Positions 63,473 to 64,000 of a DNA stretch of 64,000 nt are shown here, one piece after another. A program made the translations under genes and the position numbers. A model generated the notes under the pieces. The model had not been told where the DNA came from. It ran no database searches and worked only from the letters and a program-made list of their open reading frames with translations. Positions within the stretch are counted from its first letter, which is position 1; each line of letters begins with the position of its first letter. This stretch comes from Chromatiaceae bacterium (GTDB lineage Bacteria > Pseudomonadota > Gammaproteobacteria > Chromatiales > Chromatiaceae), in the NCBI GenBank assembly GCA_016714645.1, contig JADKCI010000001.1, positions 186,001-250,000 of the forward strand, read 5' to 3'.

Positions 63473-63682
63473 AAGTGGCGGTCGCCCAGCCGTCTAGCGT
63501 CGGACGCGGGCGGTCCGTAGATAGAGATCCCTTGCCCGCCTTACCACCGGCCCCACCGCCATCCTCATCCTCCTCACCCTGGTCTTGGTCAGGTAAGCAG
63601 GTTTTCACCCAGGCAAGGGAACTGAAAACCTGAAATCCTGAAAAACTCCCTTAGTATTCTTTACAACGGTGTCCGGTTAAAG

Positions 63683-64000
63683 TCATAGGTAGGCCTTCAG
63701 CATAGGCCCTAGCTCGCGTTCATAGCGCCCTGGCGAGGCGGTTTTGAGGAAACAGAGTTTGAAGAACCGCAGGACCTGTCGGCTCACCTGGGCGGTATCG
63801 CGGAACAGGGGGACCGTCCAGTCCGGGCGATCGGTACCATCCGGGTCTTCCAGCTTAGCCTTCTGCCGCTTTTCCTGTTTGGCCCAGGCCTTCTCATCCT
63901 GGGCCCCCGCAGCGCCCAGGCGGGTGTGGAGGCGGATGGCCACCAGCAGGCTGGTGATGATAGCCAGCTGCGCCTGATTGGCGATAGCCACCCGGCCCTT
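63683..64000 (-). CDS. Unknown protein, C-terminal part (runs off the window)
   Basis: The frame is open from the right edge (KGRVAIANQAQLAIITSLLV) to a stop at 63683. It continues AIRLHTRLGAAGAQDEKAWA and a Lys-rich stretch, ending RPDWTVPLFRDTAQVSRQVL, KLCFLKTASPGRYERELGPM. About 105 residues are visible. The family is not recognised; the start of the gene lies outside the window. Confidence 0.5.
   Translation of the reverse strand, partial: KGRVAIANQAQLAIITSLLVAIRLHTRLGAAGAQDEKAWAKQEKRQKAKLEDPDGTDRPDWTVPLFRDTAQVSRQVLRFFKLCFLKTASPGRYERELGPMLKAYL

Overview
The window is GC-rich gammaproteobacterial chromosome. Protein similarities recalled by eye and gene order (porin-glnK-amtB; coaBC-dut-argB-pyrE; rph/yicC; rdgB-yggS-proC-yggT-yggU) point to Chromatiales. 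A secreted Gly/Tyr/Pro-rich protein resembling sulfur globule proteins and a SafE-like exporter fit a purple sulfur bacterium (Chromatiaceae). That placement is inference.

Layout. 0.0-5.5 kb: an ammonium-uptake operon read leftward (porin, glnK, start of amtB) behind a good sigma-54 promoter, then ubiK, comM and an ABC-F ATPase. 5.5-11.2 kb: an accessory stretch with a transposase stub, a PemK/MazF toxin-antitoxin pair, a probable peptide-maturation locus (PqqD-like domain, radical SAM/SPASM enzyme, a 34-residue Cys-rich peptide, hairpin terminator, ABC exporter) and two helix-turn-helix genes. 11.2-24.6 kb: mostly housekeeping (pabBC fusion, potassium channel, WYL regulator, pilU, glgP, sulfur-globule-like protein, SulP permease). 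24.6-34.3 kb: a leftward type I restriction-modification island (hsdM, hsdS, hsdR) with an AbiE-type toxin-antitoxin pair inside it, a deleted DUF1016 nuclease remnant and a YgjP-like metallopeptidase. 34.4-43 kb: a graveyard of mobile DNA (integron-type integrase, group II intron, IS481-, IS4- and IS1182-like remnants) around a low-GC surface protein with Calx-beta domains. 43.2-60.7 kb: a seven-PAS hybrid histidine kinase followed by conserved housekeeping genes, including a second ammonium transporter with its own sigma-54 promoter. 60.7-64 kb: a DUF3883 gene, an intact IS5-family element and unrecognised genes.

The most interesting item is the peptide locus at 8.1-9.9 kb. The Cys-rich peptide gene (minus strand, 8271-8375) starts 24 bases after the radical SAM stop, has a GGAG ribosome-binding site, is much poorer in GC than its surroundings and ends at a perfect 9-bp hairpin before the exporter. 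It looks like the substrate of a RiPP pathway. The locus also carries damage: one-base changes in the PqqD-like region and in the exporter, plus a stop between the PqqD-like region and the enzyme.

A recurring pattern affects interpretation. At least five genes (PqqD-like, ABC exporter, a HTH gene, hsdM, a DUF4124 gene) are broken by exactly one base in a run of G or C. This may be a sequencing artefact rather than five real mutations. No tRNA, rRNA or CRISPR array was seen.
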